The notes beneath the pieces are model-generated. The model was not told the origin of the DNA and searched no databases. It saw only the letters and a program-made list of their open reading frames with translations. From positions 1 through 64,000 of the forward strand of contig AMGN01000027.1 in NCBI GenBank assembly GCA_000309865.1: a stretch of 64,000 nt of DNA, in the 5' to 3' direction. Origin of the DNA: Methanobacterium sp. Maddingley MBC34 (GTDB taxonomy: Archaea; Methanobacteriota; Methanobacteria; Methanobacteriales; Methanobacteriaceae). A program made the position numbers and the translations under genes. Positions 16,823 through 26,755 of this stretch are shown in pieces; within the stretch, counting starts at the first letter, position 1; the number at the start of each line of letters is the position of its first letter.

Positions 16823-18247
16823 GTGGGATTTAACATAAGTTATTCAAGATTCAGGTATTATTCTGCAGTGATAGCTGGTAAAGCAGCCTCTTTCATTCTC
16901 AGGAAAATTCTTAAAAGCAGTGCCAGTGCCATGCCCGGTAAAGTGGCCATGACCATTTATCCCGATATTTTAGGAGTGGTAAATGACCGCTGCCAGAATA
17001 AAATCCTTATCACCGGTACCAATGGTAAAACAACTACCAACAACTTACTTAATTTCATTCTCAGAAGGGAGTTCACGTCAGTTCTTTCCAATTTAAGGGG
17101 TGCTAACATGCCTCAGGGATTGGTGAGTGCCTTTTTACATGACCGTAAAAAGGAATATGATTGGGGAGTCTTCGAAGTGGATGAAGGTTCATTTGAAAGG
17201 GTAACTGAGTATCTTAAACCAGATTACGTTCTGGTGACCAATTTCTTCCGGGATCAGCTGGATCGCTATGGTGAGATTGAAAAAGCATTCCAGGATATCT
17301 TAGAAGCCCTAGAACCATTGGATACAACTTTAATTCTAAACGCAGATGATCCACTGGTTTCAAACTTCAGGAAATTAAATAAAAAGAACATTTATTATGG
17401 GGTGACCCAAAACCAGTACAGTACCTGCCAGCAGGGAATTGTGGAATCTAGATTTTGTCCAGCATGTAGTAGCTACCTGGACTATGATTATTATAATTAC
17501 GGTCAGTTAGGCGGTTACCAGTGCCCTGATTGTGGTTTTTCCAACCCTGACTATGATTACCAGATCACGGAAATAGATTACCATGACCATCAGTACCATT
17601 ATCAGTTTAAAAATAAGAATCAAGAAGTGCAGGATATAACCTTTGCATATGAGGGGATATATAATGCATATAACTGTTGTGCGGCATTATCCACTGCCAT
17701 GGAGGTTGGTCTTCCCCTGGATAAAGTTGCCCGTTCCATTGAAGAATTTGAATACCACCTGGGCCGTATGGAAAATTTCCAGTTCCCTGAGAAAATCGTT
17801 AAAATCGCCCTGGTGAAAAACCCCATTGGACTCAGCGAAACCATAAGCAGCATTGCCCTAGATGAACGTACAAAATCCATGTTATTTGTGCTTAATGACA
17901 ACCCTGCAGATGGTAAGGATGTGTCATGGATATGGGATGCTGAAGTAGAAAAAATGGGTAATGTGAAAAACATCAAAAAGATCTACTGTTCAGGTCGCCG
18001 GGCTGAAGATATTGCACTCAGACTCAAATATGCCGGGGTGCCTGTGCAACTGGTTGAAGTGGATGACGATATGGACCGTGCCATAGGAAAGGTCTTAAAT
18101 CAAGATGTAGAAATATTGTATCTCTTACCAACCTACACTGCAGTATTCCAGGCCCGTGAACTGGTACTGGCACGATTAGAAGGTTCAGGTAAGAAAATGT
18201 CACATATTCGTGAATATTTGAAGAATTTGAAGCTTCCAGGTCAATGA
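16823..18247 (+). CDS. murT: MurT-like Mur ligase (amidating complex with GatD)
   Basis: ATP-dependent Mur-ligase-fold protein, 474 residues. The Walker A motif GTNGKTTTN is near residue 65, a zinc ribbon (CPAC near 212, CPDC near 233) is inserted in the central domain as in bacterial MurT, and a DUF1727-type C-terminal domain holds NPIGLSETI. With GatD it amidates a glutamate carboxyl on a cell-wall precursor; in Methanobacteriales the target is presumably pseudomurein. The GTG at 16823 lies inside the only good RBS (AAAGGTGGG), so the true start is uncertain and may be a non-standard codon just downstream. gatD follows after 207 bases. Confidence 0.87.
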   Translation: MGFNISYSRFRYYSAVIAGKAASFILRKILKSSASAMPGKVAMTIYPDILGVVNDRCQNKILITGTNGKTTTNNLLNFILRREFTSVLSNLRGANMPQGLVSAFLHDRKKEYDWGVFEVDEGSFERVTEYLKPDYVLVTNFFRDQLDRYGEIEKAFQDILEALEPLDTTLILNADDPLVSNFRKLNKKNIYYGVTQNQYSTCQQGIVESRFCPACSSYLDYDYYNYGQLGGYQCPDCGFSNPDYDYQITEIDYHDHQYHYQFKNKNQEVQDITFAYEGIYNAYNCCAALSTAMEVGLPLDKVARSIEEFEYHLGRMENFQFPEKIVKIALVKNPIGLSETISSIALDERTKSMLFVLNDNPADGKDVSWIWDAEVEKMGNVKNIKKIYCSGRRAEDIALRLKYAGVPVQLVEVDDDMDRAIGKVLNQDVEILYLLPTYTAVFQARELVLARLEGSGKKMSHIREYLKNLKLPGQ

Positions 18248-18454
18248 AGAAGAAAAATAATTATAGAAAGATTAATTAATATTTTTCGAATAATTTCCAA
18301 AAAAAATTTCCTAAAATAAAATCCTCAATAAAAAAGTATTATTCAATAATGAGAATAAATTAAAATTATTGAATTTAAACATCGTTAAATAACTTAGAAT
18401 TTGAATTATCATTAAATAACTTTATACTAACAAAATAATTTGATGGGAATAACC

Positions 18455-19177
18455 ATGGAACTGAAAATATATCACATGTACCCGGATCTTTTGAATCTCT
18501 ACGGAGATCTGGGTAACGTAACCTGCCTACGTCAGCGATGCCAGTGGAGGGGTATTGATGTAGAAGTGGTGGGTTTCAGCATGAATCACGAAGCACCATT
18601 AGCTGATGGAGATCTGTTCTTCATTGGAGGAGGTTCAGATCGTGGTCAGAACATTGTCTACTCCCACCTCACAAAGTACACTCGCATAATGGGAGATTTA
18701 ATCGAAGATGGCGCCCCTGTTCTGGCTATATGTGGAGGGTATCAGCTTTTAGGTGAGAAGTACATTGATGCAGATGGAAATGATGTTCCGGGTCTGGGAA
18801 TATTCAATTACCATACTCGTAGCGAGGAAGGGCGGCTCATTGGAAATATAATCATTAAAAACGGTCTGGGACTTAGTCCGGAGACACTAGTGGGCTTTGA
18901 AAATCATGGTGGTCGCACCTATCATGATCACCAGTCACTGGGAAAGGTTTTGGTGGGTTATGGTAACAATGGCAAAGACCAGGAAGAAGGAATGGTTTAC
19001 AAAAACTGCATCGGAACCTACCTCCACGGCCCATTACTACCTAAAAATCCTCATCTGGCGGATCATCTTATTTTAAAAGCCCTGGAGAGAAAATATGGGT
19101 TGAAAGAGTTATCTTCCCTTGAGGATCGTCAGGAATATGCAGCTCATGAAAAAGTACTGGGATTGTACTCTCCCTGA
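18455..19177 (+). CDS. gatD: GatD-like glutamine amidotransferase (partner of MurT)
   Basis: Class I glutaminase (CobB/CobQ-like), 240 residues, that supplies ammonia to MurT. Nucleophile Cys93 in LAICGGYQLLG; the substrate motif ENHGGRTY; a conserved His in YLHGPLLPKNP. The N-terminal signature LYPDLLNLYGDLGN appears here as MYPDLLNLYGDLGN. ATG 18455 fits homologues starting MELxIxHxYPD; an upstream ATG at 18443 is possible. It lies next to murT, as in bacteria that amidate lipid II. Confidence 0.9.
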   Translation: MELKIYHMYPDLLNLYGDLGNVTCLRQRCQWRGIDVEVVGFSMNHEAPLADGDLFFIGGGSDRGQNIVYSHLTKYTRIMGDLIEDGAPVLAICGGYQLLGEKYIDADGNDVPGLGIFNYHTRSEEGRLIGNIIIKNGLGLSPETLVGFENHGGRTYHDHQSLGKVLVGYGNNGKDQEEGMVYKNCIGTYLHGPLLPKNPHLADHLILKALERKYGLKELSSLEDRQEYAAHEKVLGLYSP

Positions 19178-19227
19178 TTTTTAGGGAATCCATTGATTAT
19201 CAGAAGATCATTATCTCTTTCGGAATC

Positions 19228-19265
<38 letters not shown>

Positions 19266-19430
19266 TTGACTTTCTTTATGTAAGTCCATAAGGGCAAATA
19301 TTCAAGGGAACATAGTTTTAAGTCAATTGGGAGTGTTAAAAGATCATTAAATGAATTTAATGCTCTCCAGATGTTTATAATGTTTATTAGTTAATACAAT
19401 GTTTAAAATCTTTTTAAGGAGATGGTTTGT

Positions 19431-21035
19431 CTGTCTAAATATATAGTGGTTACTGGTGGTGTTGTAAGTTCAATTGGAAAAGGAATAACAGCTGCTTCTA
19501 TTGGGAGAATTTTAAGGTCGTATGGTGTGGATGTAACCGCCATTAAAATTGACCCATATCTTAACTGGGATTCAGGTACCCTAAATCCCTACCAGCATGG
19601 TGAAGTCTTCGTTACTGAGGATGGTATGGAAACCGACCTGGATCTGGGACATTACGAACGTTTCCTGGATGTGAACCTCTCTGGAAAATCCAACATCACC
19701 ACAGGTAAGGTTTATTCCTCGGTTATTGATCATGAACGTAAAGGTGATTATCTGGGTTCCTGTGTGCAGATCATACCCCATATAACCAATAAGATCAAGG
19801 ACATGGTGCGTAAGATCGCTGCCGAAAGCCAGGCCGATGTGGTCCTGGTGGAAGTAGGGGGAACTGTGGGGGATATTGAAAGCCAGCCCTTCCTGGAGGC
19901 ATTACGGCAACTTCGAAATGAGGAAGGACATGATAATGTAATGTTTGTCCATGTGACTTACGTGCCCTACCTGAGGGCTGCAGGTGAGTTCAAGACCAAA
20001 CCCACCCAGCACAGTACCAAGGAGCTTAGGAGCACCGGTATTATTCCAGACATGATTATCTGCCGTTCAGAATTATCCATTGATCAGCCCCTTAAAAACA
20101 AGATAGCTCATTTCTGTGATGTTGAAAGGGAAGCTGTTATTAACACTCCGGATGTAGCATCCATTTATGAAGTTCCACTGATCATCAACCAGGAAAACGT
20201 TGGAGAGTACATTATTAACCGGATAAAAATAGATGCAGGTGAACAAGACCTGACCGAATGGGAAAATGTGGTTGAATCCCTGAAACAGGATTCATACCAG
20301 GTCAGTGTGGGAATCATCGGTAAGTACGTGGAACTGGAAGATGCCTACATGAGCATCAGGGAATCCTTAAAACACGCCGCCGCCTATCTGGGAATAAAAG
20401 TTAACATTGAATGGATTCAGGCCGAAAACACTGTTGATGAGGAGAAAATAAGTCACCTTGATTCTCTTTTAATACCTGGAGGTTTTGGTGAGCGAGGAAT
20501 ATCTGGAAAACTGGATGCAGTGCGCTATTCCCTCCAGAACAATGTACCTCTTTTTGGAATCTGCCTGGGAATGCAGTGCATGGTCATTGAATTCGCCCGC
20601 CTGGAGGGCTTTAAAGGAGCCCATAGTACTGAATTTGACAAGGAAACTCCTTATCCAGTTATTGACCTCATGGAAGAACAAAAAAAGATTAAAAACATGG
20701 GAGGGACCATGAGGCTGGGTTCATATCCCTGCAAACTTAAAGAAGGAACCATGGCCCATGAAGCTTACGGCCAAGATGAGGTCAGTGAACGCCACCGGCA
20801 CCGATTCGAATTAAACAACGATTATAGAGATGTACTTAAGGAAAAAGGACTGATTATCTCCGGAACATCCCCTGATGACTTCCTGGTGGAAATGATAGAA
20901 CTCGAGGATCATCCCTGGTTTTTAGGCTGTCAGTTCCACCCTGAATTTAAATCCAGACCCAACAACGCCCATCCTATCTTCGTATCATTTTTAAGGGCTG
21001 CACTTGAAAATCATAAGCTAAAGTCTGGAAATTAA
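19431..21035 (+). CDS. pyrG: CTP synthase
   Basis: Makes CTP from UTP, ATP and glutamine. About 535 residues: an N-terminal synthetase (YIVVTGGVVSSIGKG, with Walker A-like loop; LDLGHYERF; KTKPTQHS) and a C-terminal class I glutaminase (FGICLGMQ nucleophile Cys; FHPEF His/Glu). The RBS AAGGAG (19416-19421) touches ATG 19422 but is 9 bases from the in-frame CTG at 19431, which would give MSKYIVVTGG, the usual family N-terminus. A CUG start is therefore proposed; the ATG form adds three residues (MVC). Confidence 0.96.
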   Translation: MSKYIVVTGGVVSSIGKGITAASIGRILRSYGVDVTAIKIDPYLNWDSGTLNPYQHGEVFVTEDGMETDLDLGHYERFLDVNLSGKSNITTGKVYSSVIDHERKGDYLGSCVQIIPHITNKIKDMVRKIAAESQADVVLVEVGGTVGDIESQPFLEALRQLRNEEGHDNVMFVHVTYVPYLRAAGEFKTKPTQHSTKELRSTGIIPDMIICRSELSIDQPLKNKIAHFCDVEREAVINTPDVASIYEVPLIINQENVGEYIINRIKIDAGEQDLTEWENVVESLKQDSYQVSVGIIGKYVELEDAYMSIRESLKHAAAYLGIKVNIEWIQAENTVDEEKISHLDSLLIPGGFGERGISGKLDAVRYSLQNNVPLFGICLGMQCMVIEFARLEGFKGAHSTEFDKETPYPVIDLMEEQKKIKNMGGTMRLGSYPCKLKEGTMAHEAYGQDEVSERHRHRFELNNDYRDVLKEKGLIISGTSPDDFLVEMIELEDHPWFLGCQFHPEFKSRPNNAHPIFVSFLRAALENHKLKSGN

Positions 21036-21066
21036 AAATACAATACCAATTCCGAGGAAATAAATA

Positions 21067-22224
21067 ATGATAGACATCCCCTTAATCACTGCTACCATAG
21101 CCATAGTGGCCTGTCTTTACGCAAGTTACTCTGATCTTAAAAGGGGAATTATTCCCAATAAAGTAACTTTTCCCCTAATAGCTATAGGAATAATTTTAAA
21201 CGGGATTTACGCATTTACAATTGGTAACATCTGGTTTATTATCATTTGCGCAGTGGTCACCGGGGTGATCTTTGCTCTGGGCTACTTGTTCTGGAAGATG
21301 GGTGCCTGGGCTGGTGGTGATGTGAAGCTTTTCACTGCCCTGGCAGCACTTGTTCCATTTAACCCTATTTTAATATCATATCAAGTATTCCAGGTGCCAT
21401 TCCCTGTTATAGGAATTTATCCATTCCCCCTGACAGTGATCATTAACAGTATTCTGTCTATTCTCCCCTTTCTCCTGATCTACGTTTTTTATGTGGTGGT
21501 TAAAACCAAACCACACCTTATTGATGAGTTAATATCTCCAGTCAAGACAGATTACAAAAAGAACATTGTTTTAACCCTTGTTATCACATCAGCTGTTACT
21601 CTGTCCTATTTCATATCCCAGCAGTTCCGTATACAACTTATCATAATAATCTTAATATTAATCTATTTACTCTCGTTAGTGATATCTAAACTGCCTAATT
21701 ATGTTAAAGCTGTCTTAGTGTCAGTAGTTACTGCAGCTGCCATTTTTTACAACCCTAAAATTACCATTATTAGTATTGTGGTGTTGTTCATCTCCATAAT
21801 AATTATTGAAATCATAAAAAAACTTTTAACCACTGTGAGCAAAGAAGCACTTCAAGACGAATATCCCCTAAAAGAGCTTAAGGAAGGCATGATACCCGCT
21901 TATAATCTTTACCAACGTGATGACAAGGTTTATGTGGATGATAAGAGTTTCACTGATAAAATTAAAGATTCTTTCAAAACAAGGGATCTTAGCATTCTCA
22001 CTGCACCCCCTGGTAAGCGTCTGGTTGGGACTCTAGCTGCAGGTTTATCCACGGATGACATCCAACTTTTAAAGCAACTGCACCATGAGGGTAAGATTTC
22101 CAGCAAATTCAGAGTGAAGAAAGGAGTTCCTTTTGCCCCTTCCATATTAATCGGACTCCTCATATCCCTTTTCATCGGGGATCTGGCTTACATATTACAG
22201 AAGATCCTTATTTGGGTTATGTAG
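21067..22224 (+). CDS. Type IV prepilin peptidase (EppA-like, A24 family)
   Basis: Membrane aspartyl protease, 385 residues, about nine hydrophobic segments. The two catalytic aspartates are in ASYSDLKRGIIPNK near the N-terminus and in the GGDVK motif (AWAGGDVKLFTAL, about residue 81). A C-terminal cytoplasmic domain of about 120 residues (EYPLKELKEGMIPAYNLY, LLKQLHHEGK) is followed by a final membrane segment, as in the longer EppA proteins that cut class III signal peptides in Methanococcus. A class III pilin gene lies 258 bases downstream and more pilin-like genes follow at 28-33 kb; these are its probable substrates. Confidence 0.88.
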   Translation: MIDIPLITATIAIVACLYASYSDLKRGIIPNKVTFPLIAIGIILNGIYAFTIGNIWFIIICAVVTGVIFALGYLFWKMGAWAGGDVKLFTALAALVPFNPILISYQVFQVPFPVIGIYPFPLTVIINSILSILPFLLIYVFYVVVKTKPHLIDELISPVKTDYKKNIVLTLVITSAVTLSYFISQQFRIQLIIIILILIYLLSLVISKLPNYVKAVLVSVVTAAAIFYNPKITIISIVVLFISIIIIEIIKKLLTTVSKEALQDEYPLKELKEGMIPAYNLYQRDDKVYVDDKSFTDKIKDSFKTRDLSILTAPPGKRLVGTLAAGLSTDDIQLLKQLHHEGKISSKFRVKKGVPFAPSILIGLLISLFIGDLAYILQKILIWVM

Positions 22225-22482
22225 TAATATGTATAACCTGTCTTTATTAATGAAAAAAAGAAAAAACATCAACAATTGTAAAGTGCTGGAATTCCTGACT
22301 AATGCTGCGTTCTACAAAACGTGAAATAAACGTATCATTATCAAGAAATAAAATAATCTTACGGAAAACCTCTCTACAATTCAAATATCAATAATTACTA
22401 AATTTAATAATTAGAGAGTTATATTTTTGTACCAATATTTATATGAATCATATGCCCATAGTTTAATAGTAAAGTGATTAAA

Positions 22483-22923
22483 ATGGAAAACAAAGGACAG
22501 GCTTCTGCAGAGTATTTACTTCTCTTGGTAGTTATTTTAATTATATTGGCTGCAGTTACCATACCCCTGGTTGCTACATCGGTTAATGCTACTATGGATG
22601 TTTCCACATCATCTGATACAAAAAATGCAGTGCAAAACATTGCAAACGCTGCTAATTTAGTTTATGCCAATGGTCCGGGTGCCAAACGTACAATTAGTAT
22701 TTACATGCCTCAAAATATGAATTTAATTTACGACAATAATACTAAAACCATTAATCAAACACTGCAGCTTTCTTCTCAAACTAAAACCATTAGCGCCAGT
22801 GTAGATTACTCGATTACCTTTGTAAACCCGACTCCTAATAAGGGATGGCATCAGACACAGATTGAATGGCCTCTTACTGGTACTTCTAATCCTAGAAACA
22901 TAACCGTGACCTTCTTAACTTAA
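22483..22923 (+). CDS. Class III signal peptide pilin-like protein
   Basis: 146 residues. The N-terminus MENKGQASAEYLLLLVVILIILAAV is a canonical class III (QxSxEY) prepilin signal: cleavage after the Gly leaves Gln+1 and Glu+5, followed by the hydrophobic helix that packs into the pilus core. The remainder is a Thr/Asn-rich beta domain, probably glycosylated. ATG 22483 is preceded by a GTGAT stretch. It lies between the prepilin peptidase and a membrane protein, so it is probably an adhesion pilin or a minor subunit. Confidence 0.85.
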   Translation: MENKGQASAEYLLLLVVILIILAAVTIPLVATSVNATMDVSTSSDTKNAVQNIANAANLVYANGPGAKRTISIYMPQNMNLIYDNNTKTINQTLQLSSQTKTISASVDYSITFVNPTPNKGWHQTQIEWPLTGTSNPRNITVTFLT

Positions 22924-22940
22924 ATTTTGAGGTATTTAAG

Positions 22941-23843
22941 ATGTTCAATAAATTAGGAGACATAATATTACGATTCTTCTCACTTCTGGGGGCAGTGATA
23001 CTAATAATACCGAAGATCCCTCAAAAACTCCGTCATATCAATAGGGATCGAGTGAAAGAGAAAATAGAAACTAAAAATATTAAAGAGAATGTTTCTAAAG
23101 TTAGGGAAAACCTGGGAATTGATGAAAAAACCTCCAAAATCAATTCGAAAGAAAAAAAACATTTAACAACAGAATCATCATCCCCCACCACAGTTAATGT
23201 GCCTGGAAAACACCATGCAGAATCTGATGTTATTCTAATCTCTACTCCTTTCACATCCAAGGAAAAAGAAAACACCATTTTTCGTCTTCAGTTATTATCA
23301 GCAGGATTCCTTATTTTATCTGTCCTATACCTGTTTAATTTCTTTTCTATCATTCTTTATGGGATCCTCGGAATTTTAATAGGAGGTTACATTTTATATC
23401 TCCTATTTAACAGGGTTAAAGTCATGTACGGCTCTGAATTCCCTGCCTACCGTGATTTTTTCATAATGTATTTGGCAGTAGGTATTTTATTGGTATTGGT
23501 GGGCACTAACAGCAATTTGGTTATGGCATTTTCTTTCAGTTTCTTCCCATCTCTTACCCTTCTAATATTTGCAATTATAGCAGTGGTATTGGTTTATCTG
23601 ATCTTCCGGATACGTTACAACCGTGACTTCACTTATGGTGTTGTAATTGAAACCGGTGAAAGGATGGCCTACGTGAAGGTGGAATATGATATTCGTTCCA
23701 ATGTTAAACCAGACATATATGTCGTACAAAATGATTACGGTGCATTAACTGGTGATACCGTCAAACTTAATACCGAAAAAAAGCTGTTCAGTAACAGTGG
23801 CAACAAACCAATAAGTGTGATGGAAACTGTTAACAAAATCTAA
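22941..23843 (+). CDS. DUF2101-type membrane protein
   Basis: 300 residues. One N-terminal hydrophobic helix (about 6-25), a charged Lys/Glu-rich linker of about 85 residues, then four or five membrane segments (about 112-220) and a soluble C-terminal domain of about 80 residues (FTYGVVIETGERMAYVKVEYDI), which looks like a small beta-barrel. I recognise it as resembling the DUF2101 family of methanogen membrane proteins, function unknown. RBS GAGGT upstream. It lies 17 bases after the pilin, so it is probably co-transcribed and may help pilus assembly or anchoring. Confidence 0.75.
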   Translation: MFNKLGDIILRFFSLLGAVILIIPKIPQKLRHINRDRVKEKIETKNIKENVSKVRENLGIDEKTSKINSKEKKHLTTESSSPTTVNVPGKHHAESDVILISTPFTSKEKENTIFRLQLLSAGFLILSVLYLFNFFSIILYGILGILIGGYILYLLFNRVKVMYGSEFPAYRDFFIMYLAVGILLVLVGTNSNLVMAFSFSFFPSLTLLIFAIIAVVLVYLIFRIRYNRDFTYGVVIETGERMAYVKVEYDIRSNVKPDIYVVQNDYGALTGDTVKLNTEKKLFSNSGNKPISVMETVNKI

Positions 23844-24001
23844 ACCCATTTTTTTGATTTTCATGAAATATTTAAATAAAATTTTTTTATTATAAATTAT
23901 TCACCTAATCTGATCTATATCAACTCATATCAAAAAAAGTCAACACAAACACCTCATCTTATAAAAGTAAATAAAAATAAGAATTATATGGAGAATTAAA
24001 T

Positions 24002-24763
24002 ATGCATGATATCTCACCAAATCATCCTCGTTATCACTCCCTTATTCTAAGGGATAAAATGGCCCAAGCTTACCATGATGGAATCCTGGCTGACTCCGCC
24101 CTCATCGCCCATGGTAGAGGCGAAGCATTTGATTACATTTTAGGTGAAAAAACAAACAACCCTGCAATGAAAGCTATTAAAACTGCAAGTGCTGCACTAT
24201 TACTTGCTGAAAACCCAGTCATATCAGTTAATGGGAATACCGCTGTTCTGGGTGCAGATTATATGGTGGAGTTAGCCAGATTGTTACCAGCCAAAATTGA
24301 GATCAACCTATTCTACCGCACCCCACAACGTGTTTTGAAGGTCGAAAAGGCATTAAAAAATGCCGGTGCAACAGATGTTCTGGGTAAAGAAGGTGATGAT
24401 TACTTGCCTGTTGAGGGATTGGAGGGACCCAGATCACGGGCTCATCCTGATGGTGTGTATAGTGCAGACGTGGTTCTGGTTCCATTGGAAGATGGGGACA
24501 GAGCAGAAGCACTGGTAGCATTAGGTAAGAAGGTTATAACCATCGATTTAAACCCTTTATCACGAACTGCTAAAAAATCATCCATAACCATTGTGGACAA
24601 TCTGGTCAGGGCCTTGCCCCTCCTAATTAATGAAGTGAAAAAGCTCAAAGGGTGTTCCCAGCAGGAGCTGGAAGAAATAGTTAAGGTATTTGATAATAAT
24701 GAGAATATTTCCAGTTCTCTGGATTTAATATCACAGTATTTTAAAAGAGATGAAGACTCATGA
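24002..24763 (+). CDS. 4-phosphopantoate--beta-alanine ligase (archaeal phosphopantothenate synthetase)
   Basis: Joins 4-phosphopantoate and beta-alanine with ATP to make 4'-phosphopantothenate, the archaeal route to coenzyme A. 253 residues, usual length. Family signature HPRYHSLILRDKM at the N-terminus, AHGRGEAFDYILGE, VNGNTAVLGADYMVELA, INLFYRTPQRV and VLVPLEDGDRAEAL. RBS GGAG before ATG 24002. The stop overlaps the start of the next gene by 4 bases, tying it to the UPF0200 kinase-like protein. Confidence 0.92.
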   Translation: MHDISPNHPRYHSLILRDKMAQAYHDGILADSALIAHGRGEAFDYILGEKTNNPAMKAIKTASAALLLAENPVISVNGNTAVLGADYMVELARLLPAKIEINLFYRTPQRVLKVEKALKNAGATDVLGKEGDDYLPVEGLEGPRSRAHPDGVYSADVVLVPLEDGDRAEALVALGKKVITIDLNPLSRTAKKSSITIVDNLVRALPLLINEVKKLKGCSQQELEEIVKVFDNNENISSSLDLISQYFKRDEDS

Positions 24764-25356
24764 ATGTAATTGGAGTTACTGGAATGCCAGGATCAGGCAA
24801 AAGCGTGGTTTCCAGGGTTGCAAATAGTTTGGGAATGAATGTGGTACGGATGGGTGATGTTATCCGCAATGAAGCTCAGAAGAGAAATGAACCCCCAGGA
24901 AAGGTGGCAGTAGAACTGCGCCAGGAATATGGGGAATTTGTGGTCGCAGAACGATGCGTGGAATTCATTAAAAAATCAACCAACAATGGAAAATCTTCAA
25001 TTAATAAAGCCAAAGATATTAAGTCAGCCAAAGATAGTAAATCACAAGTATTCCTTATTGAAGGCATTCGCAGCCCATGGGAAGTGCAGATATTCAAAAA
25101 GAACTTCCCTCATTTTAAGGTTATAGCCATTCATTCTTCACCAAAAACGCGTTATATGCGGCTTAAAAAGAGAATGAGATCCGATGACTCCGCTGAGGCT
25201 AAAGAAGCCATGAAAAGAGACCAACGAGAACTTAAATTTGGTATTGGAGAAGTAATTGCCAGTGCCGATTTTATGGTGGTTAATGAGAGCGGTAAAGGTA
25301 AATTGAAAAACACAGTGCGAGGTATCCTTAAAAATGAATTGCAAAATAGTTGCTAA
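24760..25356 (+). CDS. UPF0200 family nucleotide kinase-like protein
   Basis: 198 residues with Walker A GMPGSGKS (8-15), VVRMGDVIRNEA and an R-rich lid region, resembling dephospho-CoA kinase/adenylate-kinase-type P-loop kinases (UPF0200). An Asn/Lys/Ser-rich insertion at about 70-92 (KSTNNGKSSINKAK) looks like a local expansion absent from the fold core. Its overlap with the phosphopantothenate synthetase gene suggests a part in coenzyme A synthesis, possibly the last kinase step; this is inferred from context. Confidence 0.85.
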   Translation: MNVIGVTGMPGSGKSVVSRVANSLGMNVVRMGDVIRNEAQKRNEPPGKVAVELRQEYGEFVVAERCVEFIKKSTNNGKSSINKAKDIKSAKDSKSQVFLIEGIRSPWEVQIFKKNFPHFKVIAIHSSPKTRYMRLKKRMRSDDSAEAKEAMKRDQRELKFGIGEVIASADFMVVNESGKGKLKNTVRGILKNELQNSC

Positions 25357-25714
25357 AGCCACAGTTAATCCTACCGAAGATCTGGATAAGGTTATAGTGG
25401 CCCTATCCAATGTTTTCGACTATGATGACATTTTAATAGCTGAAGAAAGTGTTACTGTTACTGGAAATACTTCCTGTCTTTTCCCATTTAAAGAATTCCT
25501 GGAGAAAAGTCAGATCAGGGATACTGCCAGGAAAATGATTCTTAAGGGATGGGATGAAGAATCTATGACCATTAATTTAAAGTTAAGTAAGCAGGCTGCC
25601 TTTGCAGGCAGGATCAACCTGGTGGGTGATGATCTTTCACCATTAGGGGAGATAGAAGTTAAGATCACAACTGAAAATGTGGAAGAATTTACAAACTGGC
25701 TATGTGCCCATTAA
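25334..25714 (+). CDS. UPF0201 protein (COG1325, putative RNA-binding)
   Basis: 126 residues, matching the archaeal UPF0201/COG1325 family: AKATVNPTEDLDKVIVALSNVF at the start and LGEIEVKITTENVEEFTNWL at the end. It overlaps the preceding gene by 23 bases, with RBS GAGGT inside it. Function is not established; the family is often labelled RNA-binding. The UPF0200-UPF0201 gene pair is common in euryarchaea. Confidence 0.88.
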   Translation: MNCKIVAKATVNPTEDLDKVIVALSNVFDYDDILIAEESVTVTGNTSCLFPFKEFLEKSQIRDTARKMILKGWDEESMTINLKLSKQAAFAGRINLVGDDLSPLGEIEVKITTENVEEFTNWLCAH

Positions 25715-25860
25715 GGCCCTGTTCCCATTAAAAATATCCACATCTAAAGAAACACTAATCCTCTAATTTTCAAATCCTTATTTTTAAATATCCTTATTTT
25801 TATAACTTATTTATATAATAATCCAATTTTCTTTAAAAAAAATAGTGTTAATATCATGTT

Positions 25861-26544
<684 letters not shown>

Positions 26545-26755
26545 AATCATTTCCATCCTATAATAATTGTCTTTTAAAAGTTTAATTTTTGATATTTTTT
26601 TTAGATTATTATTCCTAATTTTATTCCTTATTTTAGATTAAATTTATTTTAGATGTAACATATTCTAGATTTACTAAAAACCAAGATTTACTAAAAACAC
26701 ATCATTAAATAATAAAAAAAAGTTTAATCCATATAATAATCTATATCCTATGTGA

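Noticed and set aside
22268..22285. AACAATTGT core resembling the cysteine-linked operator, before a pilin gene
   Set aside because: The flanks do not match (CAACAATTGTAAA); the outer TAAC/GTTA bases are missing, so it fails the 14-bp consensus.
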